Below, one piece after another: positions 17,457 to 25,755 of a stretch of 64,000 nt of DNA. The stretch is from assembly GCA_951813615.1 (NCBI GenBank), contig OX638377.1, positions 3,370,599 through 3,434,598 of the forward strand, read 5' to 3'. A program made the position numbers and the translations under genes. The stretch's first letter is position 1; every line of letters begins with the position of its first letter. The notes under the pieces are model-generated. The model saw only the letters and a list, made by a program, of their open reading frames with translations. It ran no database searches and was not told the DNA's origin. This DNA is from an uncultured Latescibacterota bacterium. Lineage in GTDB: Bacteria > Latescibacterota > UBA2968 > UBA8231.

Positions 17457-19946
17457 CTACTCCATGCGCCGGAGCAACTCGCCCCGAGCCTCGTTAAACA
17501 GTCCAATCAGCCGCTGGCGGATCGCCTCGTCGCGGAAGACGCCGATCCTTTCGGCCCAAGCAATGCCACCCTCCATGTGCGTCAGCAGATAATTGCCCTC
17601 CGCCGGCGCAAACACGCAGCGCCTTCCCACGTCGATATAAATCGGCGAAGAATGGGCCATCACCGGCCCGGCGTCCGTGTGGTGCGGTCCCCAGCAGCGG
17701 GCCACGACCCAGCAGGAACGATTGGCCTTGAGCTTGAACTTCAGTTCGATCTGCTGGGCACCAGACGCAGCGGTCTCGCGCGCAACGGACTCGCCATTGC
17801 AAATAAGCTCCAGCCCGGTAAGCGGCCAGACGCTTTCCGCAGTCGCCACCACCTCGACCGTGCCGCCATTGCCGGGCAGGTGGATTTCCTCGCCCATCTC
17901 CCGCCCCTCGACCTTTAGATCGATCATCGCGCCGGTGCTGGCAAACGTCTGACCGCGCCGCACAGCTTGGCACCAATTGTCAAAGGTAAACTCCTCGTCG
18001 TCGCGCAGCTTGGCGTACGTGCGCGAGCCGCCCAAAATGCGGCCGTTGGACATCTTGTCAGTGCCGCCGACAATCGGCAGCTTCTGACCCACGTTGAGCC
18101 AGCGGTAGTAACCCAGTTCGGCCGAACTGATCTGCTCGCCCTCCCAAATCCAGCACATCTCGCCGGCGTCGGCGTGGCCCAAGACGATGTTGGCCGCGTT
18201 CTCAAAATCGGGCAGCGGCATGTGCGGCATAATGACCAGCCCGCCCTGTTTTTTGCACTCCTCGGCCCAATCGGCCATCAGCGCATCCACCGAGCCGCCG
18301 ACCCAATCCTCATTGGCCCCACCGGTACACATCGGCGCGACCAGTTCCTTAAGGCCGAGTAAGCTGATATGCCCAAGCACGTGCTGCCGGTTCTCTTGGC
18401 TGACCCAAACTAAGTGATTGTCGCTGCTGGTCGGTGCCAAGCCGCCGGTAAACTCCTCCCACGAGGTAAACAGCCGACCCCACTGGCTGGCCAACAGATG
18501 CACCACATTGAGGTCTTCGCCTTCGGCCTCTAGGTGCGACGACTGGGAGGAGAGAAAATGCACGTGGGTATCCCCCGAATAGTACCCGCGCTGCTTCATG
18601 TCAAAGGCGCGTTTGACCTTGAGAGTCAGCGCGTTTTGTCCAGGCTTGATCTCAACCTGCTCGCGCAGCGGCTGATACTCAAAACCGCGTACCACCTCGG
18701 CGTACACCGGACCGATGGGCAAGTCGATCTGGCAAGTGCCGTCGATGTACGCGTAGGGCACGCCCCCGGTCTTGCAGTCGCCGCCCATGTCCTCAAACCA
18801 CGCCACATTGACGTCGGCTTGGTGGCCGTGCGGTGCCAAATAGGCTCCGTGCTCAGAGCGGAAGTGGACGCGGGTTCCCACGGGTTGGCCGGTATCCGCG
18901 TCCTCGACCCGCACGTGGACCCACTGCTTGCCGGACGGCGCGACAACCTCAATGCGCACTTTCCCCTGGGCGACCTTCTTTTTTTGGAGCACGTCACCCC
19001 AGCAAATGCGCTCTTCGACGTCGTCCCCCGCCTTGATGGCGAGTTCCCCTTCTGTTGAGCCGTGGATTTCCAGATAGCCACCGTCGACCGTCTCCTGGCC
19101 ACCCCGTCCCCAGCCCGCCTCCTCGGAAGTGAGGAAGTCCGTGCTCGGCACCCAAAGCTGATCTTGGCGCACGATTTCGCCGCGCTCCATCGCTACCTCG
19201 GGCGCTCCTTCGGCATCGACCCGCAACGCCACCTCCTGCCGCGCCGGCCAAGCAAAAGGATCGCCTTCCTCGTGGCAGAGCGTAAGGCCAGCCAAAGCTA
19301 ACGCCGTAGGACCAGCCGCCGACACCGCGATCGCCGCAATTTCCTTGTCGGGCGCGGGATTTTCCCAGTCGTAGAGCCACCAACCCTGGAGGTCTCCACC
19401 CTCTCGCGTAAAGGCCCCGGTCTGTACCATGCCATAGCTGTGCTCAAGGCTGTTCAGCGGCACCGAGTAGTAGTGGCGACAATTGCGACAGAGAAAGGGA
19501 TGGTGCCCCCAAGGCACCTGCACGTCGTGGATTTCAAAGCGGCGGCGCAATGGCTGCTCAACTGAGCTGCCGTCGGCATAGAGGACGCGATAGGTTCCAA
19601 TCTCCTCGCCCGTACCCTCGACTGTAGCCCACTCTCCCGGCACTGGTGCACAAGTGTGGGCATAGAGAATGCGCCGCGCCTTGTCGTTTATCGGGATCTC
19701 CGCCGACGCGCTCACCCCATCCCCAGCCTCTTGCGCCACCAGCACCACGGCCCGGTCAGCACCAGCGGCTGCCAAGCTAAAGGGCACACCCCAAAACTGG
19801 TGATCGCCCCAAGGCAGCCCCACGAGCGGTGTATTGTCGGGCGCGTCGTCGGACGCCGGCCAGAGCTTACCGTCCTCGGACTCGACATTGCCAGTACCAG
19901 CGTTATAAGTTGCGCTCAAATCCAACGGCACAAACGAATCGCTCAT
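17457..19946 (-). CDS. CehA/McbA-family metallohydrolase (paralogue A)
   Basis: 829 residues without a signal peptide. The N-terminal half is beta-rich, with two or three immunoglobulin/transthyretin-like segments. A PHP-like metallohydrolase domain begins with YYSGDTHVHF near residue 455 and continues with VIMPHMPLP and VGGTDKM, the metal-binding His and Asp positions of the CehA/McbA group. Family members cleave carbaryl-type esters/amides, but most are uncharacterised and the native substrate here is unknown. An AAGGAAG precedes the ATG. It shares the whole layout and the start motif (PLDL..YNAG) with the gene at 20729-23212, so the two are tandem paralogues, now separated by a TA module on the opposite strand. 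Confidence 0.8.
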   Translation of the reverse strand: MSDSFVPLDLSATYNAGTGNVESEDGKLWPASDDAPDNTPLVGLPWGDHQFWGVPFSLAAAGADRAVVLVAQEAGDGVSASAEIPINDKARRILYAHTCAPVPGEWATVEGTGEEIGTYRVLYADGSSVEQPLRRRFEIHDVQVPWGHHPFLCRNCRHYYSVPLNSLEHSYGMVQTGAFTREGGDLQGWWLYDWENPAPDKEIAAIAVSAAGPTALALAGLTLCHEEGDPFAWPARQEVALRVDAEGAPEVAMERGEIVRQDQLWVPSTDFLTSEEAGWGRGGQETVDGGYLEIHGSTEGELAIKAGDDVEERICWGDVLQKKKVAQGKVRIEVVAPSGKQWVHVRVEDADTGQPVGTRVHFRSEHGAYLAPHGHQADVNVAWFEDMGGDCKTGGVPYAYIDGTCQIDLPIGPVYAEVVRGFEYQPLREQVEIKPGQNALTLKVKRAFDMKQRGYYSGDTHVHFLSSQSSHLEAEGEDLNVVHLLASQWGRLFTSWEEFTGGLAPTSSDNHLVWVSQENRQHVLGHISLLGLKELVAPMCTGGANEDWVGGSVDALMADWAEECKKQGGLVIMPHMPLPDFENAANIVLGHADAGEMCWIWEGEQISSAELGYYRWLNVGQKLPIVGGTDKMSNGRILGGSRTYAKLRDDEEFTFDNWCQAVRRGQTFASTGAMIDLKVEGREMGEEIHLPGNGGTVEVVATAESVWPLTGLELICNGESVARETAASGAQQIELKFKLKANRSCWVVARCWGPHHTDAGPVMAHSSPIYIDVGRRCVFAPAEGNYLLTHMEGGIAWAERIGVFRDEAIRQRLIGLFNEARGELLRRME

Positions 19947-20074
19947 CGCAGCTTCCTTTCTACAGTGAATGGCCGCTCAATATATCCCCGCCAAAATCCC
20001 CGAGCAAGGCGGCTCCAGTACAATACACCCAAGATGTGTTTACAAATTGTTTGTTATAACGTACGCTATATCCA

Positions 20075-20401
20075 ATGGAATTCACCGTTGAAATCTACGT
20101 AGCCCCAAACGGCAAGCAGCCTTTCGCTGAATGGTTCCGTACTCTACGGGATACCCGTACCCAAGCTCGCGTAGAAACTCGTCTTCGCCGTTTGAGCTTG
20201 GGACTTCTGGGCGACCATCGACCTGTCGGTGGTGGAGTCTTCGAACTGCGCCTTGACTTTGGTCCAGGTTTTCGGATCTACTGCGCCCGTTTAGAGCACA
20301 CCATCATACTATTGCTCTGCGGCGGCGACAAAAGTACCCAGCCCAGAGACATTGAGCAGGCCAAAACCCATCTCGCTGACTACAAGGAGCGTTCCCAATG
20401 A
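20075..20401 (+). CDS. RelE/HigB-like toxin (Gp49-type addiction module killer protein)
   Basis: 108 residues, the usual size for the phage-Gp49-like branch of the RelE/ParE superfamily, which cleaves mRNA at the ribosome. Visible family features: GKQPFAEWFRTL at the N-terminus, the central Arg-rich helix, GVFELRLDFGPGFRIYC, and the closing IILLLCGGDKSTQPRDIEQAKTHLADY. The stop overlaps the antitoxin start by four bases (ATGA). Toxin-first order is typical of HigBA. It is inserted, in the opposite orientation, between two paralogous hydrolase genes. Confidence 0.88.
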   Translation: MEFTVEIYVAPNGKQPFAEWFRTLRDTRTQARVETRLRRLSLGLLGDHRPVGGGVFELRLDFGPGFRIYCARLEHTIILLLCGGDKSTQPRDIEQAKTHLADYKERSQ

Positions 20402-20721
20402 AAGCGTCTATCCCCTTTGAAAAACACCACCTCGAATTCCTCCGCGATTCAGAACGCGCCCAAGCATACCTTGAAGTAGCCTTAGAGGAATACGCCACAG
20501 ACCATAATACCTCAGCCTTGCTGCTCGCGCTCAAAGACATCGCCGCTGCCCAAGGCGGTCTAGGGAAATTGGCCCAGCAGACCAACCTGAACCGCGCCCA
20601 CATATACAAAGCGCTATCGCGAGAGGGCAATCCGCGGCTAGATACACTGGAGAAAATCCTCAACAGCCTCGGCTTCAGACTTTCTATCGAGCCGTTGGCG
20701 CGGGAAAAGCAAAAAGCCTGA
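20398..20721 (+). CDS. HigA-like HTH antitoxin
   Basis: 107 residues. A helix-turn-helix domain occupies about 55-100 (GGLGKLAQQTNLNRAHIYKALS), of the type found in addiction-module antidote proteins paired with Gp49-like toxins. The N-terminal half (EFLRDSERAQAYLEVALEEYA) is the usual toxin-binding helix pair. Expected to neutralise the toxin at 20075-20401 and repress their common promoter. Translationally coupled through ATGA. It ends seven bases from the convergent hydrolase gene. Confidence 0.88.
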   Translation: MKASIPFEKHHLEFLRDSERAQAYLEVALEEYATDHNTSALLLALKDIAAAQGGLGKLAQQTNLNRAHIYKALSREGNPRLDTLEKILNSLGFRLSIEPLAREKQKA

Positions 20722-20728
20722 TTGAAAT

Positions 20729-23212
20729 TCAGTGCGACACGCCCAACTGGTGCATCCGGCGATGGATCGCCTCCCGCGCTTGGAGGAAGGGCCGCTCCAG
20801 ATAGGCGAGATGATCTGCCTCGCCGTGGTGGTGCGTAATGTCGTCGCGCAGATGCAGACGGCTGTTGTGGCGGATGTAGTGCAGCGAGCCATCCACCAAG
20901 GTCAGCATGTACTGCGCCGTCTCCTGGTTGAACATCCACCATTCGCCGCCGCAGGCCAGATACACCGGCGAGGTGTGCGCCATGATCCCCCGCCCCCAGC
21001 CATCGAAGTGCGGCACGCTCTGCTCGTAGCCCGGCCCACTGCACCGCGCCGCCAGCCACGAGTGGCCCTCCACCTTTACCTCGGCCTTCAGGCGCAACTT
21101 GCGCCCCCCCTTGGAATCCTCAATAGAAGCCACCACCCGTCCCTCCTGCACCACTTCCAGCGTGTGGATCGGTACCACCGACTCGGCCTCGGCGAGCACC
21201 TCCACCGTGCCGCCATTGCCCGGTAGCTGCACCGTGTCCCCCACCTCGTGGCCATCGACGCTGAAGCGGATCAGCGGGCCGCCGCTGTGGAAGGTGCGGC
21301 CCGCGGCCATGTACTTGCACCAGTTGTCATAGGTGAATGGCTCGTCCTTGGGGATCTGCACGTAGGTGCGATAGATACCCACCGGCACGTCGCTGCTCAT
21401 TTTGTCGGTGCCGCCGACTAACGGCAGCTTGTAGCCGCAATTGAGGTAGCGGTAGTACTCGCCGTGCATGTACGTCCCGTGCCGGAGCATTTCCACTGCG
21501 TCGGCGCGCCCGGTGGCAATCAGAGCGGCTGGCTCGCCGTTGGGGCTAGGCAAATGCGGGATCACCACACTACCGCCCTGCTCCCTGCAGCGGTCGGCCC
21601 ACTCGGCCATGGGCACTTCGAGCGTCCCACCCAACTCGGCTTCGCCCGGGCCGTCCGAGCACCACGGCATCACCGGCTCCTTCAGCCCCATGAGGATCAG
21701 ATGCCCCAAAAAGTGCTGCCTGTTTTCTTGGGACACATAGACAATGTGATCGCCATTGGCGGTGGCCATCTCGCCGCCGGTAAATTCCTCGGTATTGGTA
21801 AACAGCCCGCCCCACTGGGATTGAAGCAGGTTGACCACGTTCAAATCCTCGCCCTGCGCCTCGGTGAGGCTGCCCTGCGCCGATAGGAAATGCACGTGTG
21901 AGTCGCCGCTGTACCAGCCCTCCTCGTTCATCTGCCGCCAGCGCTTCAAGCGCAACTCCAAGGTGCGCTGGCCGGGATCGATCGCCACTTTGGTGCGCAG
22001 CGGCTCGTATTCGTAGCCACGCGCCACATCCACGATCACCTCGCCGCGCGGCAGCCAGCCTTGGCAGGTCCCGTCGATGTACGCATACGTGATCTGCCCC
22101 AAGCGCACATCGCCGCCCACATCGAAGTGCCAAGTCCCCATGTTGGAGTTGACGTGGGCGTGGTGGCCATGCGGGGCATACGGGATACCTTCTGGCGAGC
22201 GAAAGTGGACGCGGCAGGGCACGGGTTTCCCAGTCGCGTCGTCGATGACCTTGGTATGTACCCAGTTGCGCCCGCGCTCCACCACCTCCAGCCGCACTCG
22301 CGGCGAAGCCTCCACGTGGCCCTGCTGCCGCGCCTCCCCCCAGCTAGCCTCCCCCAAAACTTCCCCGTCTCGCTTGACTTGCACAGTGGCCGAAGGATTG
22401 GCGGCTATTTCCACGTATGAAGGACTGCTGCCCTCGTTTTGAGCTTCGCCCCAGCCTTTGCGCCCATCGAGAAAATCCTCGGCCGCTGCTTCCGGCAACG
22501 GATAAGGATAGGTCGCAACGCCTCGATCGACTTCTACTTCGAGAGCGGTGGACTCGCGCGCGTCCTCCTCTTGCGGCAGGGTGATGATGACCTCGCGCGT
22601 ACCCTCACGGCAGATCGGCTCTTCGTCCAAATCGCTCAGAGTGATCCCTCCGATGACAAAGGCCGGGCCCGCAGCCTCGATAGCAATTTTTTCCAATCCC
22701 TTGTCCGGGTGCGGATTCGGCCACGCCCAGAGCACGAAGTGCTGCGCGCGCCCGCCATCGACCTCGGTCTGGCGACGCCCGGCCATGTCCCACGGGCCTT
22801 CGGTGCGCGGCAAGAGCTGATCGTTCGTATCGGGCACCGCCACAAACGGCGTGCCGCCATACGACGACGGAACAGTCGAGATTTCAAAGCGATCGCGCAC
22901 TGGCACCTTGAGCACCTCGCCGTCCTCGTAGTGCAACGCGTATTCAGCCACCAGCGTCGCCAGCGGCCCGTTGTCGGCGATCCGCGACTCCAACAGGCGA
23001 TGCGCCACAACCATCCAAGTCACCCGCCGACCGACCGGAATTTCCACACCGGACCGCTCCCCACCACACGCAATTAGACAGCGCCCAGCGTCGCTGCCGA
23101 GCGCAAAAGGCAAGCCGCGAAAGCTTTGTGCGCCGAGCGGTCCTTGGCCTCCCAAGACGTCTAGCCCGGCGTTGTACAGCGCGTTCAAGTCCAGCGGTGT
23201 GTAGGTGCCCAT
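20729..23212 (-). CDS. CehA/McbA-family metallohydrolase (paralogue B)
   Basis: 827 residues, tandem paralogue of the gene at 17457-19946. The beta-rich N-terminal half is followed by the metallohydrolase domain starting at WYSGDSHVHF (about 432-441), then LNVVNLLQSQWGGLF, VVIPHLPSP and VGGTDKMSS, i.e. the same HxH, His and Asp positions as the paralogue. There is no signal peptide, so it is presumably cytoplasmic. A strong AAGGAGG precedes the ATG. The substrate is unknown. The very similar length and domain order of the two copies argue for duplication rather than independent acquisition. Confidence 0.8.
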   Translation of the reverse strand: MGTYTPLDLNALYNAGLDVLGGQGPLGAQSFRGLPFALGSDAGRCLIACGGERSGVEIPVGRRVTWMVVAHRLLESRIADNGPLATLVAEYALHYEDGEVLKVPVRDRFEISTVPSSYGGTPFVAVPDTNDQLLPRTEGPWDMAGRRQTEVDGGRAQHFVLWAWPNPHPDKGLEKIAIEAAGPAFVIGGITLSDLDEEPICREGTREVIITLPQEEDARESTALEVEVDRGVATYPYPLPEAAAEDFLDGRKGWGEAQNEGSSPSYVEIAANPSATVQVKRDGEVLGEASWGEARQQGHVEASPRVRLEVVERGRNWVHTKVIDDATGKPVPCRVHFRSPEGIPYAPHGHHAHVNSNMGTWHFDVGGDVRLGQITYAYIDGTCQGWLPRGEVIVDVARGYEYEPLRTKVAIDPGQRTLELRLKRWRQMNEEGWYSGDSHVHFLSAQGSLTEAQGEDLNVVNLLQSQWGGLFTNTEEFTGGEMATANGDHIVYVSQENRQHFLGHLILMGLKEPVMPWCSDGPGEAELGGTLEVPMAEWADRCREQGGSVVIPHLPSPNGEPAALIATGRADAVEMLRHGTYMHGEYYRYLNCGYKLPLVGGTDKMSSDVPVGIYRTYVQIPKDEPFTYDNWCKYMAAGRTFHSGGPLIRFSVDGHEVGDTVQLPGNGGTVEVLAEAESVVPIHTLEVVQEGRVVASIEDSKGGRKLRLKAEVKVEGHSWLAARCSGPGYEQSVPHFDGWGRGIMAHTSPVYLACGGEWWMFNQETAQYMLTLVDGSLHYIRHNSRLHLRDDITHHHGEADHLAYLERPFLQAREAIHRRMHQLGVSH

Positions 23213-23253
23213 GGTCTCCTCCTTTGGAGTGGTCTTTCGTTTTGGCTGATAAA

Positions 23254-23400
23254 ATGGCTTGGGGGATCGAATTTAGCAAAAAAGCTGTCAGACGAATGGG
23301 CCGGCGTGAGGCCATCTGTTTGCTCATGTTGGCCAGCGAGCATAGATTTTTCCGCTCCCGAAAAATGGGGACCCACCTAAATTCAAGCGGAGACGCGTAA
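23254..23400 (+). pseudogene. Possible remnant of a RelE/ParE-like toxin
   Basis: A 48-codon frame whose first 16 residues (MAWGIEFSKKAVRRMG) resemble the opening strand and helix of RelE/ParE-type toxins. The rest does not continue the family. Its stop overlaps the next start (TAATG), which is how TA pairs are usually joined. It may be a truncated or internally deleted toxin. The similarity is short, so this is a weak call. Confidence 0.3.
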
Positions 23401-23615
23401 TGAGTAAGAGAGAAAGGACGAAACTCGTTCACGAAGGTAATTATGTTGCAGAAGTTGACGTAGAGCTACTAGAAGAGCCTGAAGGATGGTCACCGTACCT
23501 TTCTCTTGAAGACGCCTATCGTCTTGACGAGGTGCGAAAAGCCCTTCGTCGAGGGGACGTTAAGACCGCTGCAAAATATTCACGCGTGTTCAGTCTCACA
23601 GCTATCTCTATGTAA
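23400..23615 (+). CDS. Small antitoxin-like protein
   Basis: 71 residues. The sequence RERTKLVHEGNYVAEVDVEL, then EGWSPYLSLEDAYRLDEVRKAL and RRGDVKTAAKYSRVFSLTAI, belongs to a family of small acidic proteins commonly encoded next to small toxin genes. I recall it as a probable antitoxin, but no biochemical role is certain. Start ATG overlaps the stop of the toxin-like remnant upstream (TAATG). It lies at the left edge of the lower-GC island that carries the restriction-modification genes. Confidence 0.5.
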   Translation: MSKRERTKLVHEGNYVAEVDVELLEEPEGWSPYLSLEDAYRLDEVRKALRRGDVKTAAKYSRVFSLTAISM

Positions 23616-23682
23616 AGCCGCATAACCTATCACTTAACCGGGCGCTTAACTATGTCTAGAAAATTGCGCGAGGTGCAGCAGG

Positions 23683-24192
23683 ATGTCTAAAGAAATGAAT
23701 CCCATATTTGGATTTCCACCAATCCACAAGGCCCATCTTACGCCTCCAGATAATATCGCTGCTCGTTTGCAAAGCCTAATCGGTACCCCATTTAAATTGA
23801 CTGGAAAGACCAGAACAGATGGCTCGAATGTGAGAAAGCTTGTTGCACAGACTTTCACAGGATTCTCATTACCTGAACCATGCCCCCAGTCATCTTATTC
23901 TATTATGCCACCTAAAGGAAAAGGATTGCCAAGGATACTTTTAGAATATGTGGATACCTATATCGTAACTACAGGTAATACGTACAATCTCCAGGTTTGG
24001 AATCGAAATCCGGCATCCGGCTCTATCCAAGTCGAATACAATTCCGGTGAGACCCTATCGTCAAAGGATGTCCGATTCGTCTTCCTGCGTGTTGACTCAC
24101 AGACTCAGACGATAAGCTCAATCCTCGTCCTAACTCCAGATTACATCGAGAGTAAATTCGGACGTTTTGGCAAGCCAACGATTAAACACTAA
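23683..24192 (+). pseudogene. Type II restriction endonuclease, N-terminal part (gene broken by in-frame stop)
   Basis: The first 169 codons of what appears to be a restriction endonuclease gene. The frame stops at TAA 24190-24192, but the same frame is open immediately afterwards through 24741 with no further stop, so one nonsense codon splits it. This part has no motif I recognise (FGFPPIHKAHLTPPDNIAARL at its start). Its GC content is visibly lower than the flanking genes. The identification rests on the nuclease motif in the continuation, on the convergent DNA methyltransferase, and on the clean junction of the reconstructed 3' end. It could alternatively be a separate small subunit gene. 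Confidence 0.55.
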
Positions 24193-24743
24193 ATTATAAT
24201 TCCATCAAAAGTTAGAGATAAGGTACTAGCTCAAAATTCGCCGGGCATTTTCTGTTCAGATACATCTACTCTTTCTCAACATGTAACAGAGAAGTATGCT
24301 ATTCCGACCTCTTCAATGAGTGATAAACCTATTTTTGGCCAGCTATTTTCTTTGAGATTGCTGCGAGAAATGCTAGTAGAAGGGCTAATTGGTGAACCAT
24401 TGGATCAAATGGCTACCAAAAACAGAGGGCAAGCGTTAGAGCGCTTGGTTGCTTGTCTCTTAGGATACAAAATTAGCGATGCTGAACTTTTAAAGGGGAA
24501 TTTTCCCGATATTCCCAATCAAGCCTTGGAGGTCAAGGTGCAAGATTCGCCGACCGTAGATCTAGGAAAATTCAGTCCTCAGTTCGAAGAGTGCGTACCG
24601 TCCTGTCCTAGATTAACGACGTTGGATGTCCGCTACTTGATAGCCTTGACAGATGCAGAGACGAGCATTATTCAGGGAATAATTTTATGTCCTGGTGAGA
24701 AGTTAGGTGAGCATTTCTCATACGTAAGCGACACTAGCTTTAA
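24193..24743 (+). pseudogene. Restriction endonuclease, catalytic part, interrupted by IS5-family element
   Basis: Continuation in the same frame as 23683-24192; the first ATG available is at 24316. It contains a PD-(D/E)xK nuclease signature: PD (codons at about 24505-24510), seven residues, then EVK (24529-24537), within FPDIPNQALEVKVQ. A helix with NRGQALERLVA before it supplies the usual upstream Glu. The coding frame is cut at 24743 by the insertion sequence. Removing the element and one copy of the TAA duplication restores the frame to a stop at 25755, four bases inside the end of the methyltransferase gene. Confidence 0.7.
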
Positions 24744-24760
24744 GAGCCTATACGAAAATT
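24744..24760. repeat. Left terminal inverted repeat of the IS
   Basis: GAGCCTATACGAAAATT, the exact reverse complement of 25669-25685; preceded by the TAA target duplication at 24741-24743. Confidence 0.93.
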
Positions 24761-24836
24761 GCTTTCCAGTTGATAACAAGGTCTTGGCGACCTACGCTTT
24801 CCGTATCATTTGCCCTCAACCAAGAGGAGGAAAGCC

Positions 24837-25670
24837 ATGGCCACCAAGACCGATTCGCTGGATACGATCTGGCGTACCCCGGATGCGTTGTGGGATTTGA
24901 TTGCCCCGATTCTGGGGCCGGACAAACCACCCGGCACCGTCGGGCGTCCGTCCACGCCCAATCGCGTCCTTTTCGACGCCATTATCTTTGTGTTACGCAG
25001 CGGCTGTCAATGGCAGGTTATTCCGCGGGAAACCTACGCCCCCGGATCGACCGTGCATGGCCGGTTTCGACACTGGGTTCAACAAGGCGTGTTTCTCCAC
25101 GCTTGGCAAACCCTGCTGCACTACTATGATACGCAGGTGGGCATTGCGTGGAAATGGCAAGCCCTCGACGGGGTGATTACCAAAGCGCCGTTGGGCGGCG
25201 AAGCGACGGGTCCTTCCCCGGTGGATCGGAGTAAAACGGGCACCAAACGGTCGGTGTTGACCGACCAGCGTGGTGCGCCGCTGGCGGTGGAAATAACCGG
25301 CGCGAATACGCATGACAAAACGGTCGCGCTGGCGACGTTGGATGGCCTCGTGGTGAAAAGGCCGGAGAAAGTCGTCTATCGTTTGCATCATCTGTGTCTG
25401 GACCAAGGCTATAACTACGACGATGTCATCGAAGGAGTCGAGGAACGCGACTATCATCTACACGTAGCCAAGAGTGAAGCCGAAAGGGCCAAGAGGCCCG
25501 TCAAAAAGAAGCATCCGGCGCGGCGATGGGTCGTCGAACGAACCCATGCTTGGCATAATCGGTTCCGCCGACTGCTGATCCGATGGGAGAAAAAAAGTAC
25601 CCATTACCAAGCATTAATTCACGTAGCTTCGGTGCTCATCATTTTTCGGATCGTCGACCGATTAACATAA
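24837..25670 (+). CDS. IS5-family transposase (DUF4096-like N-terminus, DDE domain)
   Basis: 277 residues from ATG 24837, chosen because AGAGGAGG sits seven bases before it; an earlier in-frame start at 24810 has no such site. The N-terminal domain (LIAPILGPDKPPGTVGRPSTPNR then FVLRSGCQWQVIPRE) is typical of the IS427-like branch of IS5. The DDE residues probably lie in WQALDGVITK, LCLDQGYNYDD and RRWVVERTHAW. The stop codon overlaps the right terminal repeat. It looks full length and functional. Confidence 0.93.
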   Translation: MATKTDSLDTIWRTPDALWDLIAPILGPDKPPGTVGRPSTPNRVLFDAIIFVLRSGCQWQVIPRETYAPGSTVHGRFRHWVQQGVFLHAWQTLLHYYDTQVGIAWKWQALDGVITKAPLGGEATGPSPVDRSKTGTKRSVLTDQRGAPLAVEITGANTHDKTVALATLDGLVVKRPEKVVYRLHHLCLDQGYNYDDVIEGVEERDYHLHVAKSEAERAKRPVKKKHPARRWVVERTHAWHNRFRRLLIRWEKKSTHYQALIHVASVLIIFRIVDRLT

Positions 25671-25685
25671 TTTTCGTATAGGCTC
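25669..25685. repeat. Right terminal inverted repeat of the IS
   Basis: Exact complement of the left end; followed by TAA at 25686-25688, the second copy of the target duplication. Its first two bases are also the last two of the transposase stop codon. Confidence 0.93.
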
Positions 25686-25688
25686 TAA

Positions 25689-25755
25689 GTGTCAAAGATC
25701 AATCCCTATGTCCTTTTTTGATACGTACCAAGGCCAAGCACTTTACAATCCCTAA
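25689..25755 (+). pseudogene. Severed 3' end of the restriction endonuclease gene
   Basis: When joined to 24743 this 67-base piece continues the nuclease frame as KCQRSIPMSFFDTYQGQALY and ends at TAA 25753-25755. The joined gene would be 1128 nt (376 codons including the internal nonsense codon and the terminal stop). Its end overlaps the end of the convergent methyltransferase gene, as expected for an original tail-to-tail restriction-modification pair. Confidence 0.7.

Larger units (their letters stand above)
24744..25685 (+). mobile_element. IS5-family insertion sequence, 942 bp, complete
   Basis: Bounded by perfect 17-bp terminal inverted repeats GAGCCTATACGAAAATT (24744-24760) and its complement (25669-25685). 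It is flanked by a TAA target duplication (24741-24743 and 25686-25688). It holds one transposase gene on the + strand, intact. The element is GC-richer than the restriction gene it interrupts. The intact ends, open transposase and perfect duplication point to a recent insertion. Confidence 0.93.

Noticed and set aside
20038..20068. Possible promoter TTTACA with GTTATAAC palindrome before the HigB/HigA-like pair
   Set aside because: No acceptable -10 box at normal spacing; the palindrome is only 8 bp and could be chance.
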